The position numbers and the translations under genes were made by a program. A stretch of DNA of 64,000 bases from JAVVHH01 sp965199585 (GTDB taxonomy: Bacteria > Pseudomonadota > Alphaproteobacteria > Acetobacterales > Acetobacteraceae), in NCBI GenBank assembly GCA_965199585.1, contig CBDASI010000002.1, positions 1,984,001-2,048,000 on the forward strand, given 5' to 3'. Below the pieces are notes generated by a model. The model did no database searches. It was not told where the DNA came from and worked only from the letters and a program-made list of their open reading frames with translations. Shown piece after piece: positions 35,142 through 43,206 of the stretch (positions are counted from its first letter, which is position 1; each line of letters starts with the position of its first letter).

Positions 35142-36654
35142 GGCGCATCCCCCGATCCCGCAGCGCATCGTAGCGCTCGATGTCGGCCTTGGGCTCCTGG
35201 CGCAGCACCAGGGCCTGCGGCGCATCGATGATCGCGGCTGCGCCATCGCTGTCCATCAAACGATGCAGGACGTTGAGGACGTAGGTCTTGGTGGCGACGC
35301 CGCCCTCGAGCGCCAGCTCCACCGCGCACAGCACCGCCTGCTCGTCGTGCTGCAGCACCAGAGCCAGGATATCCACCATCTCCCGATCGCCCCCTGGTCG
35401 CTGCAGCAGCTGGGCTTGCAGCCTGCGGAACGCCTCCGGCATCTCGGCAAACGGAGCGCCGTTGCGCAGGGCGCCCGGTTTGCGCTGGATCACTGCCAGA
35501 TAGTGCCGCCAATCGTAAACGGTGCGGCGCGGGACGTCGTGGGCGCGCTCGACGATGCGGGCGTGCTCGCACACGACCTGGCCCTCGGCCACCACGACCA
35601 GCCGCTCGGGATAGACACGCAGGCTGACCGGCCGGTTGGCGAACGAGGCCGGGACGCTGTAGCGATTGGCCTCGAAGTGCACCAGGCAAGTCGGCGACAC
35701 CCGTTTGGTGTGCTCGACAAAGCCATCGAACGGCCGTCCCAGCGGCATCAGGCTGGGCCGCTCTTGGGCGTGCACGTCGGCGACGCTGCCTGGTAGGACG
35801 CCGTGCGGGATCTCGCTCCAGCGCTCGATGCAGCGCGCCTCGAGCCACTCGTTGAGCGAGGGCATGTCGGCAAAGCCCGGCATGACCTGCCAGATCTGCC
35901 GCCGTGCGTCCTGCACGTTTTTCTCGACCTGACCTTTCTCCCACCCCGAGGCCGGGCTGCAGAACGTCGGCTCGAACAGGTAATGGCTGGCCATGGCAGC
36001 GAAACGAGCGTTGACCTGCCGGATCTTGCCGGTGCCGACACGGTCGACAGCGGTCCGCATGTTGTCGAAGATACCGCGCCGCGGAACCCCGCCCAAGACG
36101 CGGAATGCCTCTGTCAAAGCGTCGAACAGCATCTCGTGGGTCTGCAGCCGGTAAGCCCGGACTACAAAGGCCCGGCTGTGTGCCAGCTTGGTATGGGCCG
36201 CCTGCAGCTTGACCCGTTTGCCGCCAACCTCTGCCCAGTCCTCGCTCCAATCGAACTGAAACGCATCTCCCGGCGGAAAAGCGAGCGGCACGAACACACC
36301 ACGCCCAGTAGTGCGCTGCGCGACGTCTCGATCCGCCCGCCAGTGCCGGACAAAGGCCGCGACCCGCGCGTAGGAGCCGTCGTAGCCCAGAACGACCAAG
36401 TCGGCGTGGAGCCGCCGTGCGGTCCGGCGTACTTTGCGTCCTTTGCCGGCCTCAATCTCCAGCCAACGCGACAGCTTGTCGGCAAACGGATCCAGACGGC
36501 TTGGCCGTTCCGGCACCTTGAACCGAGTTTCGACCGCGTCGGATCGCAGATACTTCCGCACCGTGCTCCGTGACAGGCCTGTCCGCCGCTCGATCTCGCG
36601 GATCGGCATATGATCCCGGTAGTGCCACCGGCGGATTACACTCAACAACTCCAT
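35131..36654 (-). CDS. istA: IS21 transposase IstA
   Basis: The 507-residue DDE transposase has an N-terminal helix-turn-helix (MPIREIERRTGLSRSTVRKY), an rve-type catalytic core (AFQFDWSEDWAEVGGKRVKL with the first Asp, then PRRGIFDNMRTAVDRVG with the second), and a C-terminal DNA-binding/beta-barrel part. The ATG at 36654 is preceded by AGGAGTG at good spacing. Intact, so the element may be active. Confidence 0.93.
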   Translation of the reverse strand: MELLSVIRRWHYRDHMPIREIERRTGLSRSTVRKYLRSDAVETRFKVPERPSRLDPFADKLSRWLEIEAGKGRKVRRTARRLHADLVVLGYDGSYARVAAFVRHWRADRDVAQRTTGRGVFVPLAFPPGDAFQFDWSEDWAEVGGKRVKLQAAHTKLAHSRAFVVRAYRLQTHEMLFDALTEAFRVLGGVPRRGIFDNMRTAVDRVGTGKIRQVNARFAAMASHYLFEPTFCSPASGWEKGQVEKNVQDARRQIWQVMPGFADMPSLNEWLEARCIERWSEIPHGVLPGSVADVHAQERPSLMPLGRPFDGFVEHTKRVSPTCLVHFEANRYSVPASFANRPVSLRVYPERLVVVAEGQVVCEHARIVERAHDVPRRTVYDWRHYLAVIQRKPGALRNGAPFAEMPEAFRRLQAQLLQRPGGDREMVDILALVLQHDEQAVLCAVELALEGGVATKTYVLNVLHRLMDSDGAAAIIDAPQALVLRQEPKADIERYDALRDRGMRHAS

Positions 36655-36739
36655 GTCGATCACTCCTGAAATCCTGGCGATTGCGCCGGGGGAGGTGAAA
36701 CAGACACGGGTCATTTCTCAGTGAAAACTTAGACCCTCT

Positions 36740-36767
36740 CCGGGTCAGATCTCAGTGCAACTCAACA
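36740..36767. repeat. IS21 right terminal inverted repeat
   Basis: On the minus strand it begins TGTTGAGTT and ends TCTGACCCGG, mirroring the left end. It finishes 8 bp before the leuB stop codon. Confidence 0.85.
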
Positions 36768-36775
36768 TTCTGTGG

Positions 36776-37894
36776 TCAGGCAGCCAGTCTGTCGAGCGAA
36801 GCGAGGACGGCATCGCCCATGGCAGACGTGGAAAGTGCGGACTCGCCGGGTCCGGCAATGTCGGCAGTCCGTGCTCCACCAGCCAGGACGTCGTTCACGG
36901 CGCGCTCCAGCAACGTCGCGTCATCCGCCTGCTTCAATGTCAGCCGCAGCATCATGGCGACGCTCAAGATCGAGCCGAGCGGGTTCGCGATGCCTTTACC
37001 GGCGATATCCGGCGCACTGCCATGGACGGGCTCGTAGATCGCATTCCGCCGTCCATGCGCATCCGCCGGGCCGAGCGAGGCCGAGGGCAGCATCCCCAGC
37101 GAACCCGCCGCCATCGCTGCGCAGTCGGAGAGGATGTCGCCGAAGATGTTGTCCGTCACCATCACGTCGAACTGTGCCGGGGCTCGGACGATCTGCATGG
37201 CGGCGTTGTCGACATACATGTGCGACAGCTCCACGTCGGCGAATTCAGCCTCGTGCAGGGCAATGACCACTTCGCGCCACAACACGCTCGTTTCGAGAAC
37301 ATTGGCCTTATCGACCGAGCACAGGCGACCCCGGCGAGAGCGTGCCAGCTCGAACGAGAACCGGGCGACCCGGCGGACCTCTTCCTCGGTGTAGCTAGTG
37401 GTGTTGAAGCCGCGCCGGGTCCCGTCGGCCAAGGTCTCGATGCCGCGAGGTTCACCGAAATAGACCCCGCTGGACAGCTCGCGGACGATGACGAAGTCGA
37501 CTCCTTGCAGCACGCGCTCTTTCAGAGGCGCCGAGCCATAGAGAGCCGGGTCGGTAAGGATGGGACGCACGTTGGCGTAGAGGTCCAGAGAGCGTCGGAG
37601 CTTCAGCAAGCTGCCCTCCTTGCGCGCCGCCGTTGGAACCTCGGTCGTCTCGGGCCCGCCCGTAGCGCCGAACAGGATGGCGTCGGCCCCGTCGATCGCG
37701 GCCCGTGTCTCGTCAGGAATGACCTTGCCGGTCTTGCGATAGGCTTCGACGCCGAAACTGGCGTCCTGCATCACGACCGGGAGGTTGCGACGCTCGGTGA
37801 ACCAGGAGAGCACGCGGCGCGCCTGACTGGTGACTTCAGGTCCGATACCCTCGCCGCCGATGACGGCCACACGCATCATGTTGGTGTCGCTCAT
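36776..37894 (-). CDS. leuB: 3-isopropylmalate dehydrogenase-family enzyme (LeuB-like)
   Basis: The 372-residue enzyme oxidatively decarboxylates 3-alkylmalates with NAD+. It has the substrate loop EGSLLKLRRSLDLYANVRPI, VYFGEPRGIE, the active-site Tyr/Lys region (TSYTEEEVRRVARFSFELAR, then CSVDKANVLETSVLWREVV), metal Asp residues in VMVTDNIFGDILSDCAAMAA, and the NAD-binding YEPVHGSAPDIAGKGIANPL. The ATG overlaps the leuD stop (ATGA). It is the last gene of a six-gene cassette. Whether it serves leucine synthesis or a related 2-oxoacid pathway cannot be told here. Confidence 0.88.
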   Translation of the reverse strand: MSDTNMMRVAVIGGEGIGPEVTSQARRVLSWFTERRNLPVVMQDASFGVEAYRKTGKVIPDETRAAIDGADAILFGATGGPETTEVPTAARKEGSLLKLRRSLDLYANVRPILTDPALYGSAPLKERVLQGVDFVIVRELSSGVYFGEPRGIETLADGTRRGFNTTSYTEEEVRRVARFSFELARSRRGRLCSVDKANVLETSVLWREVVIALHEAEFADVELSHMYVDNAAMQIVRAPAQFDVMVTDNIFGDILSDCAAMAAGSLGMLPSASLGPADAHGRRNAIYEPVHGSAPDIAGKGIANPLGSILSVAMMLRLTLKQADDATLLERAVNDVLAGGARTADIAGPGESALSTSAMGDAVLASLDRLAA

Positions 37895-38532
37895 GCCGCG
37901 GTTCCCCTTGCTTGCGGTGCATAGACCCACGGCCGTTTCCGCCGATCGTTTTCTTGGAAGCTGTCGATGACCGCAGCCTGCTTGCGGGTCACGCCGATCT
38001 CGTCCAGCCCTTGCAGCATTGCCTCGCGCCGCCGGGCCTCGACGGTGAAGGGGTGCCGCTGGCCCGTGGGGGAGATCACCTCGCAGTTCTCGAGGTCGAC
38101 GGTGACCTTGCCCGCTCCCTGGCTCTCCTCGACCTCGCGCGCCAGTCCTTCGACGATCTGCTGGTCCAGCACGACGGGCAGGACGCCATTCTGGAAACAG
38201 TTGTTGAAGAAGATGTCGCCGAAGCTGGGTGCGATGATGCAGGTGACACCACGCTCCACCAGCGACCACACGGCTCCCTCGCGCGAGGAGCCACAGCCGA
38301 AATTGCGCGCCGCAATGATGATACCGGCCTCCCGATAGGGGGGACGGTTCAAGATGAAGGCGGGATCCTCGCTGCCATCGGCACGGTAGCGGAGCGCGCC
38401 GAAGCACCATGGCGCCAGGGTGCCGCGGATCCCGTTTCCGACCAGCCGCTCGATACGGATGATGACGTCCGTATCGATGTTCTCGATCATGATCGGCGCA
38501 GCGATCGCCTCGAGCTTGGAGAAGCTTTTCAC
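37891..38532 (-). CDS. leuD: Isopropylmalate isomerase small subunit-like (LeuD)
   Basis: The 213-residue small subunit of an aconitase-type hydro-lyase works with LeuC to move the hydroxyl of 2-alkylmalates. It shows ENIDTDVIIRIERLVGNGIR, the swivel-domain loop ARNFGCGSSREGAVWSLVER, and a core segment FGDIFFNNCFQNGVLPV. The GTG at 38532 overlaps the leuC stop (GTGA), so the subunits are made together. Length is normal. Confidence 0.9.
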   Translation of the reverse strand: MKSFSKLEAIAAPIMIENIDTDVIIRIERLVGNGIRGTLAPWCFGALRYRADGSEDPAFILNRPPYREAGIIIAARNFGCGSSREGAVWSLVERGVTCIIAPSFGDIFFNNCFQNGVLPVVLDQQIVEGLAREVEESQGAGKVTVDLENCEVISPTGQRHPFTVEARRREAMLQGLDEIGVTRKQAAVIDSFQENDRRKRPWVYAPQARGTAA

Positions 38533-39929
38533 GGCACGCTCCTGACGTCGGTGATGGCGCCTGCCAGTGCGGCGGCAGCGGCCATGGCCGGGCTTGCCAG
38601 ATGCGTGCGGGCTCGTGGCCCCTGGCGGCCGACGAAGTTGCGGTTGCTGGTGGAAACGGAGCGCTGACCCGGCGGAACCACCTCGCCGTTCGCGGCCAGG
38701 CACATCGAGCAGCCAGGCTCCCGCCACTCGAAACCGGCTTCGGTGAACACCCGGTCGAGTCCCTCTGCCTCGGCATCGCGCTTGACGATCTCCGAGCCGG
38801 GGACCACCCACGCGTTGACCCCTGGCGCGACATGCCCGCGCCGCGCGACGTTCGCGGCCTCGCGAAGGTCGGACAGACGTCCGTTGGTGCAGGAGCCGAT
38901 GAACACCCAGTCCACCTTGGTGCCTGCAATCGGCCCGCCGGGCTCGAGGCCCATGTAGGCCAAGGCGCCTTCCATGGCGCGCCGCTTCACCGGGTCGGTC
39001 TCCGCGGTCGGGTCGGGAATCGAGCCATCCACGGCTACGACGTGTTCCGGGCTGGTGCCCCACGTGATCTGCGGCGCCACGTCGGCGACGTCGATGTTCA
39101 CTTCGCGGTCGAATGCGGCGCCCGGGTCGGTGGGCAACAATTTCCATGTCGCGAGGGCTTCGTCCCAATCCGCCCCGGCCGGGGTGTAAGGCCGTCCCTG
39201 CAGATACGCGTAAGTCGTCTCGTCCGGACCGACGAACCCCATCTTCGCACCGAGCTCGATGGACAAGTTGCAGATTGTCAGGCGGCCCTCGAGCGGCATG
39301 CCGTCGATGGCCGATCCGGCGTATTCAACGGCGTACCCGGTACCGCCCGCTGCCCCGATTACACCGATGAGATGCAGGATGAGGTCCTTCGGCAGCACGC
39401 CCGGCCGCATCGAACCGTCGAAGCAGACCCGCATCGTCTTGGGGCGCCGCTGCACCAACGTCTGCGTCGCGAGCACGTGCGACAATTCGGAGGAGCCGAT
39501 GCCGAAGGCGAGCGCCCCCATGCCGCCGTGCGTGCAGGTATGGCTGTCACCACAGACGATCAGTGTGCCCGGCAAGCTCAACCCCAACTCGGGCCCGATC
39601 ACGTGAACGATGCCCTGGCCACGCTGACCGACATCGAATAGCTGGATGCCCGCTTCTTCCGTTTCGGCCCGAAGCGCGTGAAGCAGGTCCCACCCGGTTT
39701 CGGTGGTGCCGACACGGTCGCGCGCCGTCGAGATGGCGTGGTCCGGCGTGGCGAAGGTAAGCCCGGGACTATGGACGGTGAGACCGCGTTGTTTAAGGTC
39801 CAGCAGTCCACGCGAGCCGCCGAGGTCGTGCAGCAGGTGGCGGTCCACGTGCAGCAGAACGGCCCCATCGCCGAGTTCGCTGACGACATGCTCGTCCCAA
39901 ATTTTCGCGAAAAGCGTACGCGCGCCCAT
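38529..39929 (-). CDS. leuC: Isopropylmalate isomerase large subunit-like (LeuC)
   Basis: The 466-residue aconitase-superfamily protein has the three Fe-S cysteines in VFIGSCTNGRLSDLREA and EPGCSMCLAANGEVVPPGQR, plus the family segments VCGDSHTCTHGGMGALAFGI and TRVCFDG-type loops. It forms the 4Fe-4S catalytic subunit with LeuD. It begins 39 bp after the LysR gene on the same strand. Codon use is like the neighbours, and there is no lesion. Confidence 0.92.
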   Translation of the reverse strand: MGARTLFAKIWDEHVVSELGDGAVLLHVDRHLLHDLGGSRGLLDLKQRGLTVHSPGLTFATPDHAISTARDRVGTTETGWDLLHALRAETEEAGIQLFDVGQRGQGIVHVIGPELGLSLPGTLIVCGDSHTCTHGGMGALAFGIGSSELSHVLATQTLVQRRPKTMRVCFDGSMRPGVLPKDLILHLIGVIGAAGGTGYAVEYAGSAIDGMPLEGRLTICNLSIELGAKMGFVGPDETTYAYLQGRPYTPAGADWDEALATWKLLPTDPGAAFDREVNIDVADVAPQITWGTSPEHVVAVDGSIPDPTAETDPVKRRAMEGALAYMGLEPGGPIAGTKVDWVFIGSCTNGRLSDLREAANVARRGHVAPGVNAWVVPGSEIVKRDAEAEGLDRVFTEAGFEWREPGCSMCLAANGEVVPPGQRSVSTSNRNFVGRQGPRARTHLASPAMAAAAALAGAITDVRSVP

Positions 39930-39968
39930 CGCCGTATTCCCCCCGGGTCAGCGCCCCGGAGGAGCGCG

Positions 39969-40955
39969 TCAGGTGCCCTTGTTCTCTTCCGAGACGAGCG
40001 TTGAGCGGTAGCCTATGGGCAGATCGGCCAATCCCGAAGCAGCGGTTCGGCATGGCGCCGTCTCGATCCGAGATGGCTCGGTCAGATAGGCGACGAGACG
40101 CCGGGCCGGTAGGGACAAGGTCGCCAGGTCACGGACGGCGATGTTCAGGGGACGCGTTCGCCAAGAGTCCGTCAAAGCGATCGCGATCAGGTTGCCTTGC
40201 CGTAGCTGGCCCTCGAACACCTGTCTCGGCACGATCCCGATGCCTAGCCCGTGCTCGATCATCCGGAGTTGCCCTTCGAAGCTTCCGACGCGAACCCTGA
40301 CTCGCACTTCGCGGTCCAGATCGCTGGCCGCTCGACGGCACAGGGTCTCGATGGAGCTACCCTTCTCGAGGCAGACGAAGTCATGCTCCAGGAGGTCCGT
40401 GAAGTCGATCGAGGTCCGACTGCCGAGCGGATGTCCGCGCGGCACCACGACGATCAATTCGTCCTTGCGGTAAGGCACGATGTGAAGACCGGAAGCAGGG
40501 ATGTTTCCCCCATAGATCCCGATATCGGCGGTATTGCTGACAACCTGCTGCACGATCTGCGGGCTGATATCTTCCTCCACATCGACCCTGATCAAGGGAT
40601 GCGTAGCAAGGAACCCGGCGAGCTCCGCAGGAAGCGTCTCCATGATGGCGGACTTGTTCGCGGCAACTCGGATCAGACCGCGCAAGCCAAGCGCAAAGTC
40701 CCGGAACTCCGCATCCATGACGGCAACGGCACCCTGGATGCTCCGGGCGTGATGCAGGAGTGCTACCCCCGCCTCGGTGAGCACAATGCCTTTGGAATGA
40801 CGGGTGAACAACTCGGTCTCGAGCATCGCCTCGAGCTCCGAGATACGGCGACTGACGGCCGACGCTGCGATGTGCTCCCGCTCAGCGGCAGCGGCAATGC
40901 TTTGCTCTTCCACCACAGCAATGAAAAGCGCGAGCGTGAGAAGGTCATGCCGCAT
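39969..40955 (-). CDS. LysR-family transcriptional regulator within the leuCDB cassette
   Basis: The 328-residue protein has a LysR winged helix (LFIAVVEEQSIAAAAEREHI, then AASAVSRRISELEAMLETEL) and an effector domain (LIRVAANKSAIMETLPAELA, later GLGIGIVPRQVFEGQLRQ). Unlike most LysR genes it lies in the same direction as its neighbours, 19 bp after the decarboxylase beta gene and 39 bp before leuC. It may be expressed with the cassette it regulates. No leader or operator could be assigned. Confidence 0.85.
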   Translation of the reverse strand: MRHDLLTLALFIAVVEEQSIAAAAEREHIAASAVSRRISELEAMLETELFTRHSKGIVLTEAGVALLHHARSIQGAVAVMDAEFRDFALGLRGLIRVAANKSAIMETLPAELAGFLATHPLIRVDVEEDISPQIVQQVVSNTADIGIYGGNIPASGLHIVPYRKDELIVVVPRGHPLGSRTSIDFTDLLEHDFVCLEKGSSIETLCRRAASDLDREVRVRVRVGSFEGQLRMIEHGLGIGIVPRQVFEGQLRQGNLIAIALTDSWRTRPLNIAVRDLATLSLPARRLVAYLTEPSRIETAPCRTAASGLADLPIGYRSTLVSEENKGT

Positions 40956-40974
40956 CGCAGCCGATCCGCTTGGC

Positions 40975-41580
40975 TCAGATCGGCGCGAAGCCGAGCGCGG
41001 CGCGAAAGCGGTTCTTGATGAGCGACCCGTCGCGCGGCGGCAGCACCCGCGGCAGGTTCTCCGCCCTGATTTTGATCGCCGCCAGCTTGAGGCCGTCCTT
41101 GGCGTCCACCTGGCGGCGCAACTCCGCCACCCCCGCCATGTCGCCGATTTCCGCCGTCCATACGAACCCGCATGTCTGCGCCACCCGGTCCAAGGCGATC
41201 CCACGCCCGGCGTGGCTCACCTGCATCCCCGTCTCGGCGTAGTGCCCGTTATCCAGGATGGCGACTGTCAAATTGGCTGGCTGTTGCAACGCCAGCGTCG
41301 CCAGCGCCCCGAACCCCATCAGCGCTTCGCCATCGCCGGTGATGACCAGCACTTTTTTTGACGGCTGGGCCTTGGCCAGGCCGAGCCCCACGGTCACGGC
41401 GCTGCCCATGGCGGCCCAGAGATAGTAGTTGTTCTCGTGGTCCCCCGCCGCCATCACGTCGTACGACGGCGACCCCAGCCCGGTGACGACCAGGATGTCC
41501 TCCCGGTCCTTAAGCAAAGCGGCCACCACCTCGCGCCGGTCGAGCGGGCCCCCGGCCGCGTCATGACCACCCATCGTCAC
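40975..41580 (-). CDS. TPP-dependent 2-oxoacid decarboxylase, beta-type subunit (ComE/phosphonopyruvate decarboxylase-like)
   Basis: The 201-residue protein is the TPP-binding half of a split decarboxylase: MGSAVTVGLGLAKAQPSKKV, then the metal/diphosphate motif ITGDGEALMGFGALATLAL ending in ILDNGHYAETG. This matches the GDG...NN-type TPP motif with His in place of the second Asn. Relatives act on sulfopyruvate or phosphonopyruvate. The GTG at 41580 overlaps the alpha-subunit stop (GTGA). An ATG two codons later is an alternative start. Confidence 0.8.
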   Translation of the reverse strand: MTMGGHDAAGGPLDRREVVAALLKDREDILVVTGLGSPSYDVMAAGDHENNYYLWAAMGSAVTVGLGLAKAQPSKKVLVITGDGEALMGFGALATLALQQPANLTVAILDNGHYAETGMQVSHAGRGIALDRVAQTCGFVWTAEIGDMAGVAELRRQVDAKDGLKLAAIKIRAENLPRVLPPRDGSLIKNRFRAALGFAPI

Positions 41581-42131
41581 TGAACCCACTTCTTCTCTCC
41601 GATCAGGCGCTGGCCGAGCAGCAAGGCGCAGGCGCAATCGCCGCTGAACGCCATCGACGCGGCGCCGTGCAGCAGCGGCGCGACGTCGGCCGGGTCGTCC
41701 GCGCGCCAGGTCAGGACGCCCATGAGCTTCAGCGCCGCTTCCGTCGCCTGGCCCATCGGGTTCTGCCACGGATTGAATTCCGCCCAGTCGCCTCGCATGG
41801 TTACCACCATTAGCAGCGGCAGCCGGGCCACGATCGGCAGCGCTAGCGTGTTGATGCAGTTGCCGACGCCGCTGGACTGCATCAGCAACGCCCCCCGCTC
41901 GCCGCCCAACCAGGCGCCCGCGAGATAGCCGATTCCTTCCTCCTCCGTGGTCAGCACCACCGACGAGATCTCGTTATCGGCCTCGGCCATGCGAATCGCC
42001 GTCGAGTGCCCGGCATCTGGCACGTAGGCGACATGCTTGACCGCATGCTCCTTCAACACGCGAAATACGTCTGCTCGCCAGTCGGGCGGCGCCTGAGGGC
42101 TCGGCGATGAAGCGTCGGTGGTGGGCATCAT
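41577..42131 (-). CDS. TPP-dependent 2-oxoacid decarboxylase, alpha-type subunit (ComD-like)
   Basis: The 184-residue protein is the pyrimidine-binding half of the same enzyme. It has the catalytic Glu segment VVLTTEEEGIGYLAGAWLGG and LMQSSGVGNCINTLALPIVA then RLPLLMVVTMRGDW, typical of sulfopyruvate/phosphonopyruvate decarboxylase alpha regions. It is the first gene of the six-gene cassette, so its promoter should lie between about 42132 and 42400. The compound decarboxylated is unknown. Confidence 0.8.
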   Translation of the reverse strand: MMPTTDASSPSPQAPPDWRADVFRVLKEHAVKHVAYVPDAGHSTAIRMAEADNEISSVVLTTEEEGIGYLAGAWLGGERGALLMQSSGVGNCINTLALPIVARLPLLMVVTMRGDWAEFNPWQNPMGQATEAALKLMGVLTWRADDPADVAPLLHGAASMAFSGDCACALLLGQRLIGEKKWVQ

Positions 42132-42433
42132 GTCCTCCGCAGGCGACCGGCTTCGGCCTCAATAGTCCGATGCTGACGCTTGGTTGCCGTCATGACTACG
42201 ACCGAAAGCGCCTCCGCCGGAAGACCCCTCAATTCTGGTCATCGCCGACCGTCGCCGCAGATGGTTGCGGTTCTAGCGACAGGTGGACGACGAACGTGGC
42301 GGCCGTCGGCGCGAATACTCTTACGACGGGTGAAGTTCGCGAGCAGGAAGGTTATGGTTCTAAAATGTTATGATATCAAAACGGTATCGGCGCAGGTCTG
42401 GCTTGCCGCATTCGCTTGCTCAAAATCGCAAGT
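42132..42433. other. Upstream region of the decarboxylase/leuCDB cassette
   Basis: No convincing gene. The part from about 42340 to 42400 is AT-richer than its surroundings (GGTTATGGTTCTAAAATG, TTATGATATCAAAACGG) and may contain promoter elements. A plus-strand frame of about 80 codons from 42197 has no recognisable motif and is not supported. Confidence 0.35.
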
Positions 42434-42604
42434 TTAGCGGTGAGCTGAGTTTGGCTTGATCACCGAAGCCAGGATCACGATGGACCAGCCGAACCAAGGG
42501 TGGCCGGCTATAAGTTCGATCTTATCGAGGGCTTGTGACAACGCAAAAGCTGCGCCGCTCACGAGGTAGATTAATCTTACCCAACCCCGGAAGTCGTGGG
42601 GCAT
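42434..42604 (-). CDS. Possible small membrane protein, 56 residues
   Basis: From ATG 42604 the frame encodes PHDFRGWVRLIYLVSGAAFA, then LSQALDKIELIAGHPWFGWS and IVILASVIKPNSAHR. This has one clear membrane segment and a second, weaker one, somewhat like a small holin. A longer version from TTG 42634 would begin in the T-run of a terminator and is unlikely. No strong ribosome binding site is seen. The neighbourhood is otherwise gene-poor. Family unknown. Confidence 0.4.
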   Translation of the reverse strand: MPHDFRGWVRLIYLVSGAAFALSQALDKIELIAGHPWFGWSIVILASVIKPNSAHR

Positions 42605-42636
42605 GGTTGGGCTTTCTGTGCGCCAGAAACGCAAAA

Positions 42637-42656
42637 ACCCGCCGTGAGGCGGGTTC
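42637..42656 (-). terminator. Rho-independent terminator, minus strand
   Basis: AACCCGCC and GGCGGGTT pair around GTGA. Read on the minus strand, the stem is followed by TTTTTGCG, so it stops leftward transcription. No protein gene lies between it and tRNA-Ser at 43092, so it may end the tRNA transcript or an unrecognised RNA made from 42660-43090. Confidence 0.7.
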
Positions 42657-42661
42657 TACCG

Positions 42662-43091
42662 GAGTCGCACTGCTCCAGACAAGTAATATTACCCTGTTTT
42701 GAGACAGGCTAGAAGAGGCTTCATCGCCTATCGAACCAGCACCCCGCCGCGGTCGGCGCGGGCATGCTCACGGTCGACAAGGCTCGCGAGCATAAGGGCT
42801 ATAAATCCCGCCCTGCATCCAATTCAACGCACCTTGTCAGTAGCTTCGAGTGCATCGGGTGGGTGACAACCCGGCCCTGCATCAACCATACGCAAAACGC
42901 TTTGCCGGCCTTTGGGTTGTCTGAATGTTGTCCACGGCCATTAGCGAGCCGCCTGGTTTAGCCGTACTGTAGACCCGACTGAAAAAGCCATGCCGACCAT
43001 GCCCTTATGCGGGGTGTAGGCCCTGGAGTAGATTTGCTAGGCCTGCGGCTGAAACACTCAGTTTAAACAGCAAACTACAATCCTAGGTGGC
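42662..43091. other. No protein gene recognised; possible unidentified RNA
   Basis: The 430 bp between tRNA-Ser and the terminator at 42637 holds no credible coding frame. It has several small GC stems (for example CCGCCGCGG near 42743). I could not match it to SRP RNA, tmRNA, RNase P or 6S RNA by eye. A transcript from the tRNA side would end at the terminator. Confidence 0.35.
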
Positions 43092-43177
43092 GGAGAGAGT
43101 GGGATTCGAACCCACGGTACGCTTGCACGCACACACGCTTTCCAAGCGTGCGCCTTAAACCACTCGGCCATCTCTCC
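43092..43177 (-). tRNA. tRNA-Ser (anticodon GGA)
   Basis: On the minus strand the gene begins GGAGAGATGGCCGAGTGG and ends GGGTTCGAATCCCACTC plus the acceptor strand TCTCC. The anticodon loop TTGGAAA (anticodon GGA at 43141-43143) closes a 5-bp stem. A long variable arm, as expected for serine, precedes the T-arm. CCA is not encoded. Its 3' end faces the accessory region to the left. Confidence 0.95.
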
Positions 43178-43206
43178 AGCGCGACGGCGCTATAGCACTG
43201 CTCCGG

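Larger units (their letters stand above)
34277..36767 (-). mobile_element. IS21-family insertion sequence, complete
   Basis: The element is 2,491 bp long, bounded by TG...CA ends with related 28-bp terminal repeats, and encodes istA and istB in the usual overlapping order on the minus strand. Inner copies of the repeat (ending TTGACCCGG or ATGACCC) lie just inside each end, as is common in IS21. No matching target duplication is seen: GAAAAC precedes the left end and TTCTGT follows the right end. This suggests a rearrangement or deletion next to the element after insertion. Confidence 0.9.

Noticed and set aside
36755..37924. Plus-strand open frame of 389 codons
   Set aside because: Antisense of leuB; the minus strand carries all LeuB motifs.
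38601..39641. Plus-strand open frame of 346 codons
   Set aside because: Antisense of leuC.
42197..42437. Plus-strand frame of about 80 codons upstream of the cassette
   Set aside because: No motif, basic low-complexity composition, and it overlaps the likely cassette promoter.
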